64,000 nucleotides of DNA. It comes from a bacterium (lineage in GTDB: Bacteria > SAR324 > XYD2-FULL-50-16). The DNA lies in assembly GCA_018830885.1 (NCBI GenBank), contig JAHJRI010000364.1, positions 1 to 64,000 on the forward strand, given 5' to 3'. Position numbers and translations under genes: made by a program. Position 1 is the stretch's first letter, and the number at the start of each line of letters is the position of its first letter. Positions 47,789 through 57,054 of the stretch are shown one piece after another. Below the pieces are notes generated by a model that worked only from the letters and a program-made list of their open reading frames with translations, was not told the origin of the DNA and did not search any database.

Positions 47789-49717
47789 ATGGAAAATCAT
47801 GATCATTTGCTGCAATTTACCATTCCTCAATTACTTCGCTGGCGTGTGCAGCAGACTGGTGAAAAAGTCGCTATCAGGGAAAAAGATTTTGGCTTCTGGA
47901 ACAACTATACCTGGAGTGAGTACTATAATTGTGTCCGAAAGATTGCCCTTGGTTTGGAAAAACTGGGTTTAAAAAAGGGGGGTAAGATCGCTCTGATTGG
48001 CGATAATATTCCAGAGATGCTGTTTATGGCTATCGGAGCACAGTCCCTGGGAGCGATTGCGGCCGGTGTTTATCAAACCACACTGCCGGATGAAATAAGC
48101 CAGCTGCTGGATTATATGGATATTGAAATGGTCTTTTGTGATGACCAGGAGCAGGTTGATAAAATTGTTGAAGTCAAAGATAAACTCCCCAAGATAAAAA
48201 AAGTGATTTATGAGGATCCCAGGGGTATGCGGGCATACAAGTCCGATGACTGGTTTATGGAGATCAAGGAACTCTATAGAATCGGTGAAGAAGCGCACCA
48301 GAGCAATCCGGGACACTTCGAAGCAATGGTTACCAAGGGTCGGCCCGATGAAGTCTGTTTTTTCTGTTTAACCTCGGGGACTACGGGATTGTCGAAGGCA
48401 ACCATGCTGACGCACCGTAACTACATCAATATGGGGGTCCAGATCAGCAAGACCGATAGACTGGAAAATACAGATGAGTATATCTCCTTCCTGCCATTTG
48501 CCTGGATTGGAGAGCAGATGAACTCATTCGGCGTAGCGATGGCTACGGGCATTACCATCAATTTCCCAGAATCGGTTGAGACGAGCATGGACGATCTGAA
48601 AGAGATCGGTCCCCATTTCATGTTTGGAGCCCCACGGATATATGAGACCATCCGTTCACAGATCTGGCTGAAAATTGACGAATCGTACTGGCTGAATCGC
48701 AAGATTTATGGTTTTTTTATGGCGGTCGGGGAAAAAGCAGCTGTATATCGTATGTCAGGCAAGAAAATGCCACCGGTTTTGGGGTTACTGACCTGGCTGG
48801 GTACTCAGATGATATTCAGACCGTTGATAAACCAGTTGGGTCTGTTGCGACTCCGACGGGCATATACGGGCGGTGCTGCGCTGGGGCCGGAGTTATTCAC
48901 GTTTTATCAGGCGATCGGGGTGAACCTGAAACAGATTTATGGGCAGACGGAAATTGTCGGGATCGCATATATGCACCGGGATGGTGATATTCGGGCTGAT
49001 ACAGTGGGGTTTCCACTGCCCGAAACCGAATGCAGGATCTCTGATACAGGCGAAATTCTTTCCCGCTCGCCGTCGGTTAGTCAGGGATATTATAATCTGC
49101 CTGAGAAGACTGCCGAACTGCTCGAGGGTGGCTGGCTCCACTCTGGAGATGCCGGTTTCATCGATAAGGACGGTCATCTGGTGGTAATCGATCGCTTGTC
49201 TGATGTGATGCACAATAAAGACGGGGACATGTTCAGCCCCATGTTTCTGGAAAATAAACTCAAATTCAGCCCCTACATCAAAGAGGCAGTCATTCTGGGA
49301 AACAAAAAGGCGTTCGTTTCGGCCATGATCAACGTCGATCCGATCGTTGTAGGAAAATGGGCTGAAGATCGGGGGATCTCTTTTTCGACCTTTATGGATC
49401 TCTCGCAGAAAGAAGAAGTCGGGAAATTGATGGTTCAACAAGTAGAAAATTTTAACCGGAATGCCGAAAAAAAGCACCACAGGATCAAGCGATTTGTGGT
49501 GCTGTATAAACTACTCGATATGGACGATGGAGAATTGACCAAAACCGGCAAGATCAGAAGGGACTTCGTGCAGAAAAAATATCAGGACCTGATTGAGGGT
49601 CTTTATGAAGAATCAGTTCAGGAAAAAGAGGTGGAGGCTTCCTTTCAATATCAAGACGGTCAATCAAGCACTGTTAAAACCAAAATACATTTTTATACCA
49701 TGAATGAGGGGGTATGA
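47789..49717 (+). CDS. Long-chain-type acyl-CoA synthetase (AMP-binding)
   Basis: A 642-residue adenylate-forming enzyme. It activates a carboxylic acid with ATP and couples it to CoA. Motifs: the P-loop-like CLTSGTTGLSKATMLTHRN near residue 195, YGQTEIVGI (the A5-type motif), and HSGDAGFIDKDGHLVVIDR. A C-terminal part with KTGKIRRDFV carries the catalytic Lys position. The size and wording resemble the FadD15/long-chain group often embedded in LIV operons of deltaproteobacteria and actinobacteria. It sits between livG and livH, overlapping livH by four bases, so import and activation are produced together. Confidence 0.92.
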   Translation: MENHDHLLQFTIPQLLRWRVQQTGEKVAIREKDFGFWNNYTWSEYYNCVRKIALGLEKLGLKKGGKIALIGDNIPEMLFMAIGAQSLGAIAAGVYQTTLPDEISQLLDYMDIEMVFCDDQEQVDKIVEVKDKLPKIKKVIYEDPRGMRAYKSDDWFMEIKELYRIGEEAHQSNPGHFEAMVTKGRPDEVCFFCLTSGTTGLSKATMLTHRNYINMGVQISKTDRLENTDEYISFLPFAWIGEQMNSFGVAMATGITINFPESVETSMDDLKEIGPHFMFGAPRIYETIRSQIWLKIDESYWLNRKIYGFFMAVGEKAAVYRMSGKKMPPVLGLLTWLGTQMIFRPLINQLGLLRLRRAYTGGAALGPELFTFYQAIGVNLKQIYGQTEIVGIAYMHRDGDIRADTVGFPLPETECRISDTGEILSRSPSVSQGYYNLPEKTAELLEGGWLHSGDAGFIDKDGHLVVIDRLSDVMHNKDGDMFSPMFLENKLKFSPYIKEAVILGNKKAFVSAMINVDPIVVGKWAEDRGISFSTFMDLSQKEEVGKLMVQQVENFNRNAEKKHHRIKRFVVLYKLLDMDDGELTKTGKIRRDFVQKKYQDLIEGLYEESVQEKEVEASFQYQDGQSSTVKTKIHFYTMNEGV

Positions 49718-50607
49718 GTTATTTTTTTCAGCTTGTCGTTAGTGGCATTGTCGTTGGTTCCATTTACGCCTTGTCTGGACTCGGATTTGTGCTGATCTAT
49801 AAATCCAGTCGGGTTCTCAACGTTGCCCATGGGCAAATAATCGCATCAGGGTGCTTTATCACCTATTCACTTACCGTCTGGGCGGGTATTCCCATCTATA
49901 TCTCCTTTTTTATGAGTATGGTGATCACCTTTTTCCTGGCGATGAGTGTTGAGCGGATTTTTCTGAGGCGTTTGATCGGAGAACCGATCATTTCGGTGAT
50001 CATGGTGACCATAGGTCTCATGTCAATCATTGACGGTATCATTTATTTAACGCCGTTTGGATCTGAAAACTACTCTTTTCCCAGGTTTTTTCCGGCGACA
50101 CCCATATCGCTGGGTGGGGTCTCGATCTCCTGGACGCAGCTGGTCGGGGTTATCATTACCATTCTCTTAATAGCCGGGTTCTCCTGGTTTTTCAAAAAAT
50201 CAACGGTAGGCATATCCATGCGGGCAGTCTCAGATGATCAACTGGCTGCCATGTCCATCGGGGTTTCAGTCCCCCGGGTTTTCGGTCTGGCCTGGGCAAC
50301 GGCAGGGCTGACTGCTGCTGCTGCTGGAGGGATAATTGGGAATATCACCGGTCTAAATTTTGATACACTTCACTCTTTTGGAATCATTGTTTTTCCAGTT
50401 GTCATTTTAGGGGGGTTGGATTCCATTTTAGGTGCTGTGGTTGCGGGAATCCTGATGGGACTTATCCAGCAATTTGCCTCCGGCTATCTGGATGGTAACT
50501 GGGGATTGAATGGCACAGGGGAACTGATGCCCTACATATTGCTGTTAGTGCTTTTACTATTCAAACCCCACGGTCTGTTTGGAATTCATGAAATAGAGCG
50601 AGTATAA
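49714..50607 (+). CDS. livH: Branched-chain-type ABC transporter permease LivH
   Basis: A 297-residue polytopic permease, opening with FFQLVVSGIVVGSIYALSGL, the LivH start. It has VLNVAHGQIIASGCF in the second segment and the EAA-like ISMRAVSDDQLAAMSIG cytoplasmic loop. Late hydrophobic segments follow, with GGLDSILGAVVAGILMG. It pairs with LivM to form the pore. Its ATG overlaps the synthetase stop; livM starts three bases after its stop. Confidence 0.95.
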   Translation: MSYFFQLVVSGIVVGSIYALSGLGFVLIYKSSRVLNVAHGQIIASGCFITYSLTVWAGIPIYISFFMSMVITFFLAMSVERIFLRRLIGEPIISVIMVTIGLMSIIDGIIYLTPFGSENYSFPRFFPATPISLGGVSISWTQLVGVIITILLIAGFSWFFKKSTVGISMRAVSDDQLAAMSIGVSVPRVFGLAWATAGLTAAAAGGIIGNITGLNFDTLHSFGIIVFPVVILGGLDSILGAVVAGILMGLIQQFASGYLDGNWGLNGTGELMPYILLLVLLLFKPHGLFGIHEIERV

Positions 50608-50610
50608 ACT

Positions 50611-51705
50611 ATGTCTGCAAATCGTTGGTTAACTACCGGAAATTATTTCACATCCTATCGACAGGAGCAGAGAATATTTTCGACACATCTGGATCGAATG
50701 ATATTTTTTGTTTTTATCCTGGGTCTTTTTATCTGGCCGATTCTGATTGAATTGAGCAGCCGCAATATGCTGGTGATCGACACGATTCTGATTGCCATTG
50801 TTGCGGTTCTGGGGTTGAACCTGCTTACCGGTTTTGCCGGGTTGATTTCCATTGGGCATGCCGCGTTCGTCGGAGTCGGAGCCTATACAGTGGCCTCTAT
50901 GATCAGGGTGATTGGTGCTAATCATCTGTTGATTACCCATGCCTGGCCTTTGGTAATATTGGTTGCGGGTCTGGTTGGGGCAATCTTCGGGGCCTTTGTT
51001 GGTTTACCGGCATTGAGGTTGAGACATCTGTATCTGTTAATGGCCACCCTCTCGTTTCAGAAGATTTTTGAGTGGGTGATTAATTTTTCCACATTTTTTA
51101 ATCAGGGACAGACTATTTCAGTAGGGCGTGTTTACTGGTTTACAGGAAAGATAGTCCGTGATCAGCACTATGTATTCTGGTACTATATCATCCTGGCTGT
51201 GATCGTTTTACTGGGATTTGGTGTCCGCAATCTCTTGCGAACACGTTTTGGGCGATGTCTGGTGGCTGTGCGGGATAATGATCGGGCGGCTGATGCCATG
51301 GGTATGCACCCGGGGCTGACCAAAGTATATGCATTTGCCCTGGCAGGGTTTTTAGCTGGCATTGCAGGCGCTTTGCATGCGTATCTGTATCGCGGCGTTG
51401 GTTTTGAGTCATTCACCCTTCACCACTCCATTGTCTACTTGGCGATGGCTATTGTGGGTGGAATGGGTACGTTGAACGGTTCTTTCTGGGGACCGGTTGC
51501 GATTCAGGCTCTGGAATTACAGGTTGAAACCCTGGCTGAAAAAGCAGGTCACTATTTTCCTTCCAACATGAACCTGGCTACGGCGCTTAGACCACTAACA
51601 TTTGGCTTGGTAATTGTCCTTTTTCTCATGTTCGAACCGCGTGGAATAGCTAACTGGTGGAGGATTTTCCGTTCCTATGTCAAGTTATGGCCGTTTCGCT
51701 ACTGA
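50611..51705 (+). CDS. livM: Branched-chain-type ABC transporter permease LivM
   Basis: A 364-residue polytopic permease. It has an extended cytoplasmic N-terminus of ~30 residues, then the core with LNLLTGFAGLISIGHAAFVGVGAYT, the LivM signature, GLPALRLRHLYLLMATLSFQ, and RTRFGRCLVAVRDNDRAADAMG, the coupling loop. The C-terminal VGGMGTLNGSFWGPVAI is also typical. It works with LivH. Confidence 0.95.
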   Translation: MSANRWLTTGNYFTSYRQEQRIFSTHLDRMIFFVFILGLFIWPILIELSSRNMLVIDTILIAIVAVLGLNLLTGFAGLISIGHAAFVGVGAYTVASMIRVIGANHLLITHAWPLVILVAGLVGAIFGAFVGLPALRLRHLYLLMATLSFQKIFEWVINFSTFFNQGQTISVGRVYWFTGKIVRDQHYVFWYYIILAVIVLLGFGVRNLLRTRFGRCLVAVRDNDRAADAMGMHPGLTKVYAFALAGFLAGIAGALHAYLYRGVGFESFTLHHSIVYLAMAIVGGMGTLNGSFWGPVAIQALELQVETLAEKAGHYFPSNMNLATALRPLTFGLVIVLFLMFEPRGIANWWRIFRSYVKLWPFRY

Positions 51706-51960
51706 TCTGCACCGGGACAGGTTTTGAATTTCATGAACCTTTTTTATAAGGAGAGATAAAACAACAGCCGAGATACGCAGCGTTCAAAATTAGATCTCAT
51801 TTGACGGATTTGGTAACTGGTGGGCTGAAAAGAGCAATCAATAAGCCAAGATGGCTCAAAGTAAGCAGATCAAAATCGCATTCAAAGGGAGATTCAAATA
51901 ACTGAGGGCAAATAATTTTGTCCAAGTGTTTAATCCTAACCAAACATAGAGGGGATATCA

Positions 51961-53187
51961 ATGAAACGCATGAAAATAGGACTGTTCAGTGTTTTTTCAA
52001 CCGCTATTTTTCTGATTTTTATGGTCGCACAAACGGCATTGGCTGAAACCTACGTGATTGGATCATCTCTGGCTATCACCGGGCCGACATCCGATGCGGG
52101 AAACCCCTATTCTAAAGGGATTGAGGACTACTGCAATTTTTCTAACGATATGCAATTGCTTGGTAAGGACCAGGTACAATGTATTGTCCGGGATGATGCA
52201 TATCAGACGGCCACCACCAAACGAAATTTTGAAGATTTTATGGACCAGGGTATGGTCATTTACTTGAATTATTCAACGGGAAGTACCATGGGTCTGAAGA
52301 AGGACTTTGAAGAGGAAAAAATTCCCGTCCTGCCGGCATCCTTCCATGCCGGAAACCTGGATAATTCAAACTATATTTTCCTGCCAACGGCTTCTTATTC
52401 AGAGCAAGCCCTGGGTCTGGTGGAATATGTCGTTCGCAATCATAAAATGGGAACGCCCAAAATCGCCCTTTTTCTTCACCCTTCAGCATTCGGACGGGGA
52501 CCGCTGGAAGATGTCAAGAAAGCACTTGACGCCGGGTTAAAAGCCGATTTGGTGGAAGTGGTAGAACATGGCAAAGATTTGGACAATACAGCCATGATAA
52601 AGCGTCTGTTAAGCAAGGACATCGAGTATGTCATCTGTCAAACCATCCAGTCACCGGTGGCTACATTACTAAAGGATGCCGCACGACTTGGAAAAATTGC
52701 CACGACATTTGGGGAAAAGGGAAAACTGACCTTTATGGGCGCTCACTACACCGGTGGAAACGACCTGATTGCGTTAGCTGGCAGTTCTGCAGAGAATTTT
52801 TACTGGACAACAGCCTACACCCTGACATCTGTCCAGAGTGTTGGAACCGATGCGCAGCTGGCGCTGGCCAAAAAGTATAACCGGGATTCAAAAACAGCGA
52901 ATTCTCATAACTATTCAAACGGCATCATGGTTACCCAGGTTGCCATTGAAACCATCAGACGTGTGAAAGCAAAAGGGATGAAGGTCTCCAAGCAGTCCTT
53001 GTATGAGGAATTGCTTCAAATGAACGGTTTTAATGCTTACTATCCTGTAACAACTGTGGGCCCGGTAACGTTTTCGAAAGATGATCACGCCGGTGTTGAT
53101 ACCCTGCAACTCTATAAAGTTAAGAATGGTGTTTTCCATACTGTAGGAAACCCCTTTCTTTCTGAATTTTATAAGAAAATAAAATAG
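51961..53187 (+). CDS. livK: Branched-chain-type ABC transporter substrate-binding protein
   Basis: A 408-residue periplasmic-binding protein. The signal peptide (IFLIFMVAQTALA) is cut before ETYVIG. The type 1 fold follows: GSSLAITGPTSDAGNPYSKG, then VQCIVRDDAYQTATTKRNFED and the later VEVVEHGKDLDNTAMIKRLL. There is no lipobox Cys, so it is probably soluble. The real ligand is not readable; the linked acyl-CoA synthetases suggest a carboxylic acid rather than leucine. A 255-base gap after livM and a large hairpin after its stop suggest separately adjusted expression. An AGGGGA ribosome binding site is present. Confidence 0.9.
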   Translation: MKRMKIGLFSVFSTAIFLIFMVAQTALAETYVIGSSLAITGPTSDAGNPYSKGIEDYCNFSNDMQLLGKDQVQCIVRDDAYQTATTKRNFEDFMDQGMVIYLNYSTGSTMGLKKDFEEEKIPVLPASFHAGNLDNSNYIFLPTASYSEQALGLVEYVVRNHKMGTPKIALFLHPSAFGRGPLEDVKKALDAGLKADLVEVVEHGKDLDNTAMIKRLLSKDIEYVICQTIQSPVATLLKDAARLGKIATTFGEKGKLTFMGAHYTGGNDLIALAGSSAENFYWTTAYTLTSVQSVGTDAQLALAKKYNRDSKTANSHNYSNGIMVTQVAIETIRRVKAKGMKVSKQSLYEELLQMNGFNAYYPVTTVGPVTFSKDDHAGVDTLQLYKVKNGVFHTVGNPFLSEFYKKIK

Positions 53188-53194
53188 AAATACA

Positions 53195-53240
53195 CATCTC
53201 TCCTCACCGGATGTCGATCCGAATCCGGAGAGGAGAGATG
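53195..53240 (+). terminator. Large imperfect hairpin after the substrate-binding protein gene
   Basis: CATCTCTCCTC and GAGGAGAGATG pair over 11 bp; after an A-A mismatch CCGGAT and ATCCGG add 6 bp, around a 10-base loop. It begins seven bases after the livK stop. The following sequence is only weakly T-rich. It probably stabilises or partly terminates the message, favouring the binding protein over livF. Confidence 0.65.
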
Positions 53241-53369
53241 AGACAGATTGTTTCCCTTGTCAGCGCAACTCCTTTGAAGGTGAAATCGTATCAAAGGGTG
53301 CGGGGTCACAGGGGGTTGTTCCATGTGAGAGATTGGCTATCCAAATAATTAATTCGCCCGGGATTCATT

Positions 53370-54182
53370 GTGGATGTTAAAAAAGACCTTTTGGAAGTAA
53401 ACAATATCGAAGTTGTCTATAATGATATTATTCAAGTTTTAAGGGGTGTCAGCCTGAATGTCCCTGAAGGGAAAATAATCGCCTTGCTGGGGACAAACGG
53501 TGCCGGAAAAACCACAACCTTGAGGGCGATCAGTGGATTACTGAAGCCTGAAAACGGCTATATCAAAGATGGCTTTATCAAGTTTCGAGATGAGGATATC
53601 ACCAATCGACTGGGAACCTATGTTGTCAGGAAAGGGGCTGCCATGGTTCCTGAAGGCCGTCGTATTTTTAAACACCTCACAGTGGACGAGAATATCCGTG
53701 TCGGTTCGATTACCCGCAAAGATGGCATGCAAAAAATAAAGCTGGATCATGACCGGATGTACAACCATTTCCCCCGCTTACTGAAGGTCAAAAATCGCAT
53801 GGCCGGATATTGTTCAGGCGGAGAGCAGCAAATGATCGCGATAGCCCGTGCCCTGATGTCCGCTCCAAAAATGCTGATGTTGGATGAACCCTCATTGGGA
53901 CTGGCTCCCCTGCTGGTCAAGGAAATATTTTTCAATATTGAGAAGATCAACATCGATCTGGGGACCACGATACTGGTGGTAGAACAGAATGCCAAGGTTG
54001 CGCTGGCGATCTCGAACTATGCCTACATTATGGAATCCGGGAAAATCGTTCTCGAAGGTCCTTCCAATGATCTTCAGGAAAACCCTGATGTCAAGGAGTT
54101 CTATATGGGAATCACCCAGGGCGGTGGCAGAAAATCGTTTAAGGAGGTCAAATCCTATAAACGGCGCAAGCGCTGGATGTAA
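53370..54182 (+). CDS. livF: Branched-chain-type ABC transporter ATP-binding protein LivF
   Basis: A 270-residue ABC ATPase. It has Walker A GTNGAGKTTTLRAISG near residue 45, MVPEGRRIFKHLTVDEN (the LivF-specific block), the signature CSGGEQQMIAIARAL, and Walker B MLMLDEPSLGLAPLLV. A basic tail of ~20 residues (KEVKSYKRRKRW) is longer than usual. It starts at GTG. It completes the importer with LivG, LivH and LivM. Confidence 0.94.
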   Translation: MDVKKDLLEVNNIEVVYNDIIQVLRGVSLNVPEGKIIALLGTNGAGKTTTLRAISGLLKPENGYIKDGFIKFRDEDITNRLGTYVVRKGAAMVPEGRRIFKHLTVDENIRVGSITRKDGMQKIKLDHDRMYNHFPRLLKVKNRMAGYCSGGEQQMIAIARALMSAPKMLMLDEPSLGLAPLLVKEIFFNIEKINIDLGTTILVVEQNAKVALAISNYAYIMESGKIVLEGPSNDLQENPDVKEFYMGITQGGGRKSFKEVKSYKRRKRWM

Positions 54183-54703
54183 ATACGGACGCGACCGAAC
54201 CTGAACCGGTCCCGCTGGGAATTAATTCGGTCGATACTTTCCATATCCCGGCCCCGCTCCACTCAATTTGTCTTTTCAGATGGATACCGTTCGCAAATAG
54301 GTTGCCAGTTTTTTTGCATGCTTGTTTCTTCACGAAACGGCAAGGGCTGTTGAATAGCGGAATCCCTTCTTTGAAGTTACACGTGACAGGGGGAAGGATT
54401 TCAAACCCGTGAAAACAGGACGTTTTCACGGAGCTACAGGGATTGTATTGATGCGAGTTTGACATTGTTTCCCCCGGCATGTGCAACTGTATTTAACTGT
54501 GACAGGATTGCCCGGTTAGTCAGCTGAACAAGTGACAAAAAGGGTTTCAGATAATGACGAAATGAATCAGCAACCCTATAATGAAACCAGTTTCAAAATT
54601 CAATGCCCGCTTGCTATAGAAAAAGAGATGCTTCTGCCTGTCCGGACCAACAGCGAGATGGGAAAAACAAGACCCTGTTTTTCGAACAAAGATCAGATAA
54701 TTC
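54183..54703 (+). promoter_or_regulatory. Intergenic region with a 10-bp perfect hairpin before the second synthetase
   Basis: 521 bases between livF and the second acyl-CoA synthetase. No gene is recognised. CCGTGAAAAC and GTTTTCACGG (54407-54416 and 54422-54431) form a perfect 10-bp hairpin with a 5-base loop. The symmetry with a 5-base centre could also be an operator for a dimeric regulator. The synthetase probably has its own promoter here. Confidence 0.4.
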
Positions 54704-56278
54704 ATGCTAATAACTGAAATACTCTCACGCAACGCTCGTATTTATAGATCTGAAGTCGCTCTGATCGAGCGGGAACCTGCTAAAAACAGACGGTTTGAAA
54801 TCACGTGGCAGGAATTTGACGACCAGGCCAACCAGATTGCGCAGATACTGATCCAAAAAGGGATCAAAAAAGGGGACCGCGTCGTTCAATTAATGACGAA
54901 TTGTATTGAATGGTTACCCATCTATTTTGGGATCCTGCGTACCGGGGCACTGGTTGTACCTTTGAATTTCCGTTTTGTAGCAAATACGATAAAAAAGTGT
55001 GTGTTGACGGCTGGCGCCAAAGCGATGATTTTTGGTGATGAATTTATTGAGCGTCTGGATGTCGTCAAGGCAGATTTGGATATTTGCGTTGAGACGTTTA
55101 TATTTATCGGTTCCAATGATAAAAGACCTGGTTTTGCTGAATCCTGCTCCGATTTGATGAAGCGGACGCCTGCCCGGAATCCGGAAATTACACTCTCAAT
55201 TTTGGACGATGCTGCGCTCTACTATACTTCAGGTACCACCGGCACACCCAAGGCCACATTGTTAACCCACCGGAATTTGGAGTTTGCCTGTTACGCTGAA
55301 AACCGGCACCATTTTCAGACCCATGATGACAATTTTCTCTGCCTGCCGCCACTTTATCACACCGGTGCAAAGATGCACTGGTTCGGGAATTTTATTGTTG
55401 GAGCCAAAGCAGTGATTTTAAAGGGGATTGATCCCCTCTGGATCATGGAAGCCATTTCGGAAGAAAAGGTCACAGTGGTCTGGTTGCTGGTACCCTGGGC
55501 CCTGGATATCCTGTTTGCGATCGAAAATGGCGACCTGAACCTCGAGGATTATTCTTTGGATCAATGGCGTCTGATGCATATCGGAGCTCAACCGGTTCCT
55601 CCCAGCTTGATCAAGGAGTGGTTGAAGCATTTCCCCGACCACCAGTATGATACAAACTACGGACTGACAGAATCGTCCGGACCAGGATGTGTTCATTTGG
55701 GACTGGACAATATCCATAAAGTGGGGGCTATTGGCGTGTCCGGATTCGACTGGGAGGTACGCATTGTCGATGAGGATTTGAATCCGGTCCCGCTGGGAGA
55801 ACCGGGTGAACTGGCGGTAAAAGGACCGGGTGTGATGAAAGGGTATTATGGCAACCCGGAAGCAACCCGGGAGGTATTGGTGGAAGACTGGTTGCTGACG
55901 GGCGATATCGCCCGTCAGGATGAGCAGGGATTTTTCTGGCTGGTGGATCGGAAAAAAGATGTCATTATCACAGGTGGCGAGAATATCTATCCTGTGGAGA
56001 TCGAAGACTTTCTGCAGACTCATCCCGCCATACAGGATGTTGCGGTGATTGGTCTGCACAGCCTGAGGCTGGGGGAAGTCGCAGCGGCCGTGATCAAGGT
56101 TAAGCCCGGACAAGCGCTGACTAAAACCGATATCGATAATTTCTGTCAAGCGTTGCCCCGATATAAAAGACCCCGGAGAATTATTTTTGGGGATGTGCCC
56201 CGCAATCCTACTGGTAAAATCGAAAAACCAAAACTGAGAGAAATTTATGCCGGCGGTGCTGAGAGCCCAGGTATCTGA
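54704..56278 (+). CDS. Acyl-CoA synthetase (AMP-binding), second copy
   Basis: A 524-residue adenylate-forming ligase, shorter than the first and of the medium/long-chain or aryl-CoA ligase type. It has LYYTSGTTGTPKATLLTHRN near residue 180, YGLTESSGPG, and LTGDIARQDEQGFFWLVDRKKD. The GGENIYPVEIEDF block and the final NPTGKIEKPKLRE hold the catalytic Lys. The two ligases share only family motifs, so they are not a recent duplication. It probably activates the same imported acid or a downstream product. Confidence 0.93.
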   Translation: MLITEILSRNARIYRSEVALIEREPAKNRRFEITWQEFDDQANQIAQILIQKGIKKGDRVVQLMTNCIEWLPIYFGILRTGALVVPLNFRFVANTIKKCVLTAGAKAMIFGDEFIERLDVVKADLDICVETFIFIGSNDKRPGFAESCSDLMKRTPARNPEITLSILDDAALYYTSGTTGTPKATLLTHRNLEFACYAENRHHFQTHDDNFLCLPPLYHTGAKMHWFGNFIVGAKAVILKGIDPLWIMEAISEEKVTVVWLLVPWALDILFAIENGDLNLEDYSLDQWRLMHIGAQPVPPSLIKEWLKHFPDHQYDTNYGLTESSGPGCVHLGLDNIHKVGAIGVSGFDWEVRIVDEDLNPVPLGEPGELAVKGPGVMKGYYGNPEATREVLVEDWLLTGDIARQDEQGFFWLVDRKKDVIITGGENIYPVEIEDFLQTHPAIQDVAVIGLHSLRLGEVAAAVIKVKPGQALTKTDIDNFCQALPRYKRPRRIIFGDVPRNPTGKIEKPKLREIYAGGAESPGI

Positions 56279-56392
56279 CCTATACAGAATGATTTCGAAT
56301 AAGGAATAATCTCAGAAAAATTTGCCCATGTCGAATTAAAGTGGAAAGCACGTCGTTATGTTACCGTCCAATCGGAACGATAAGGAGGAGGA

Positions 56393-57043
56393 ATGATTAA
56401 GATTTTTGGCAGAATAGCAAGAATGGAAGGTGATGTTAAATCCTACCTCTATCATGTCCAGCGCTCTGCATTGATTTTTGATGAAGCGATCCATGAATAT
56501 ATGGATGATGATATCGCTCGTTTTGAAATCAGGCTGGATGAAATTGGCAAATTGGAGAGCGAAGCCGATCGGTTGCGTCGAAAGGTGCGGGACAAACTCT
56601 ATCAGCATATGCTCATCCCGGAAGTGAGGGGGGATGTCTGGGAAATACTGGAATCGATGGATAAACTGATCGATGTGACTAAAAAAAGCCTGGAAAACTA
56701 TTCGTTTGAGAAACCCAAAATTCCTGAGTTTATCAAATCCGATTTTCTGAATTTGTCAGAATATACGACAAAAACAGTTGAAGAGCTGGTCAATGCCGTT
56801 TCCGCCTATTTTACAAATATTACAATTGTGACCGATTACTCGAATAAGGTGCTGTTTTTCGAAAACGAAGTTGACAAGGTTGAAGACACTATTAAGAAAA
56901 TCGTTTTCTCAACGGATAAGATTCAGACGCTGGCCGAACGGATCCAACTGAGATATTTTGCCGAAAAAATGGCACTGATCAGCGATGTGGCCGAATCCGT
57001 GTGCGAAAAACTATCCGTTTTTGTCATCCGAAGAGAGATTTAA
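56393..57043 (+). CDS. DUF47/PhoU-like phosphate transport regulator
   Basis: A 216-residue all-helical protein of the DUF47 family (PhoU-like). Segments such as FRDEAIHEYMDDD-type helices, LESEADRLRRKVRDKLYQ near residue 60 and DEVDKVEDTIKKIVF-type helices near residue 165 fit the family (wording approximate). Proteins of this type sit next to PiT transporters and are thought to control them. It has an AGGAGGA ribosome binding site. The pit gene starts 12 bases after its stop. Confidence 0.88.
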   Translation: MIKIFGRIARMEGDVKSYLYHVQRSALIFDEAIHEYMDDDIARFEIRLDEIGKLESEADRLRRKVRDKLYQHMLIPEVRGDVWEILESMDKLIDVTKKSLENYSFEKPKIPEFIKSDFLNLSEYTTKTVEELVNAVSAYFTNITIVTDYSNKVLFFENEVDKVEDTIKKIVFSTDKIQTLAERIQLRYFAEKMALISDVAESVCEKLSVFVIRREI

Positions 57044-57054
57044 GGAGCCCTGGA

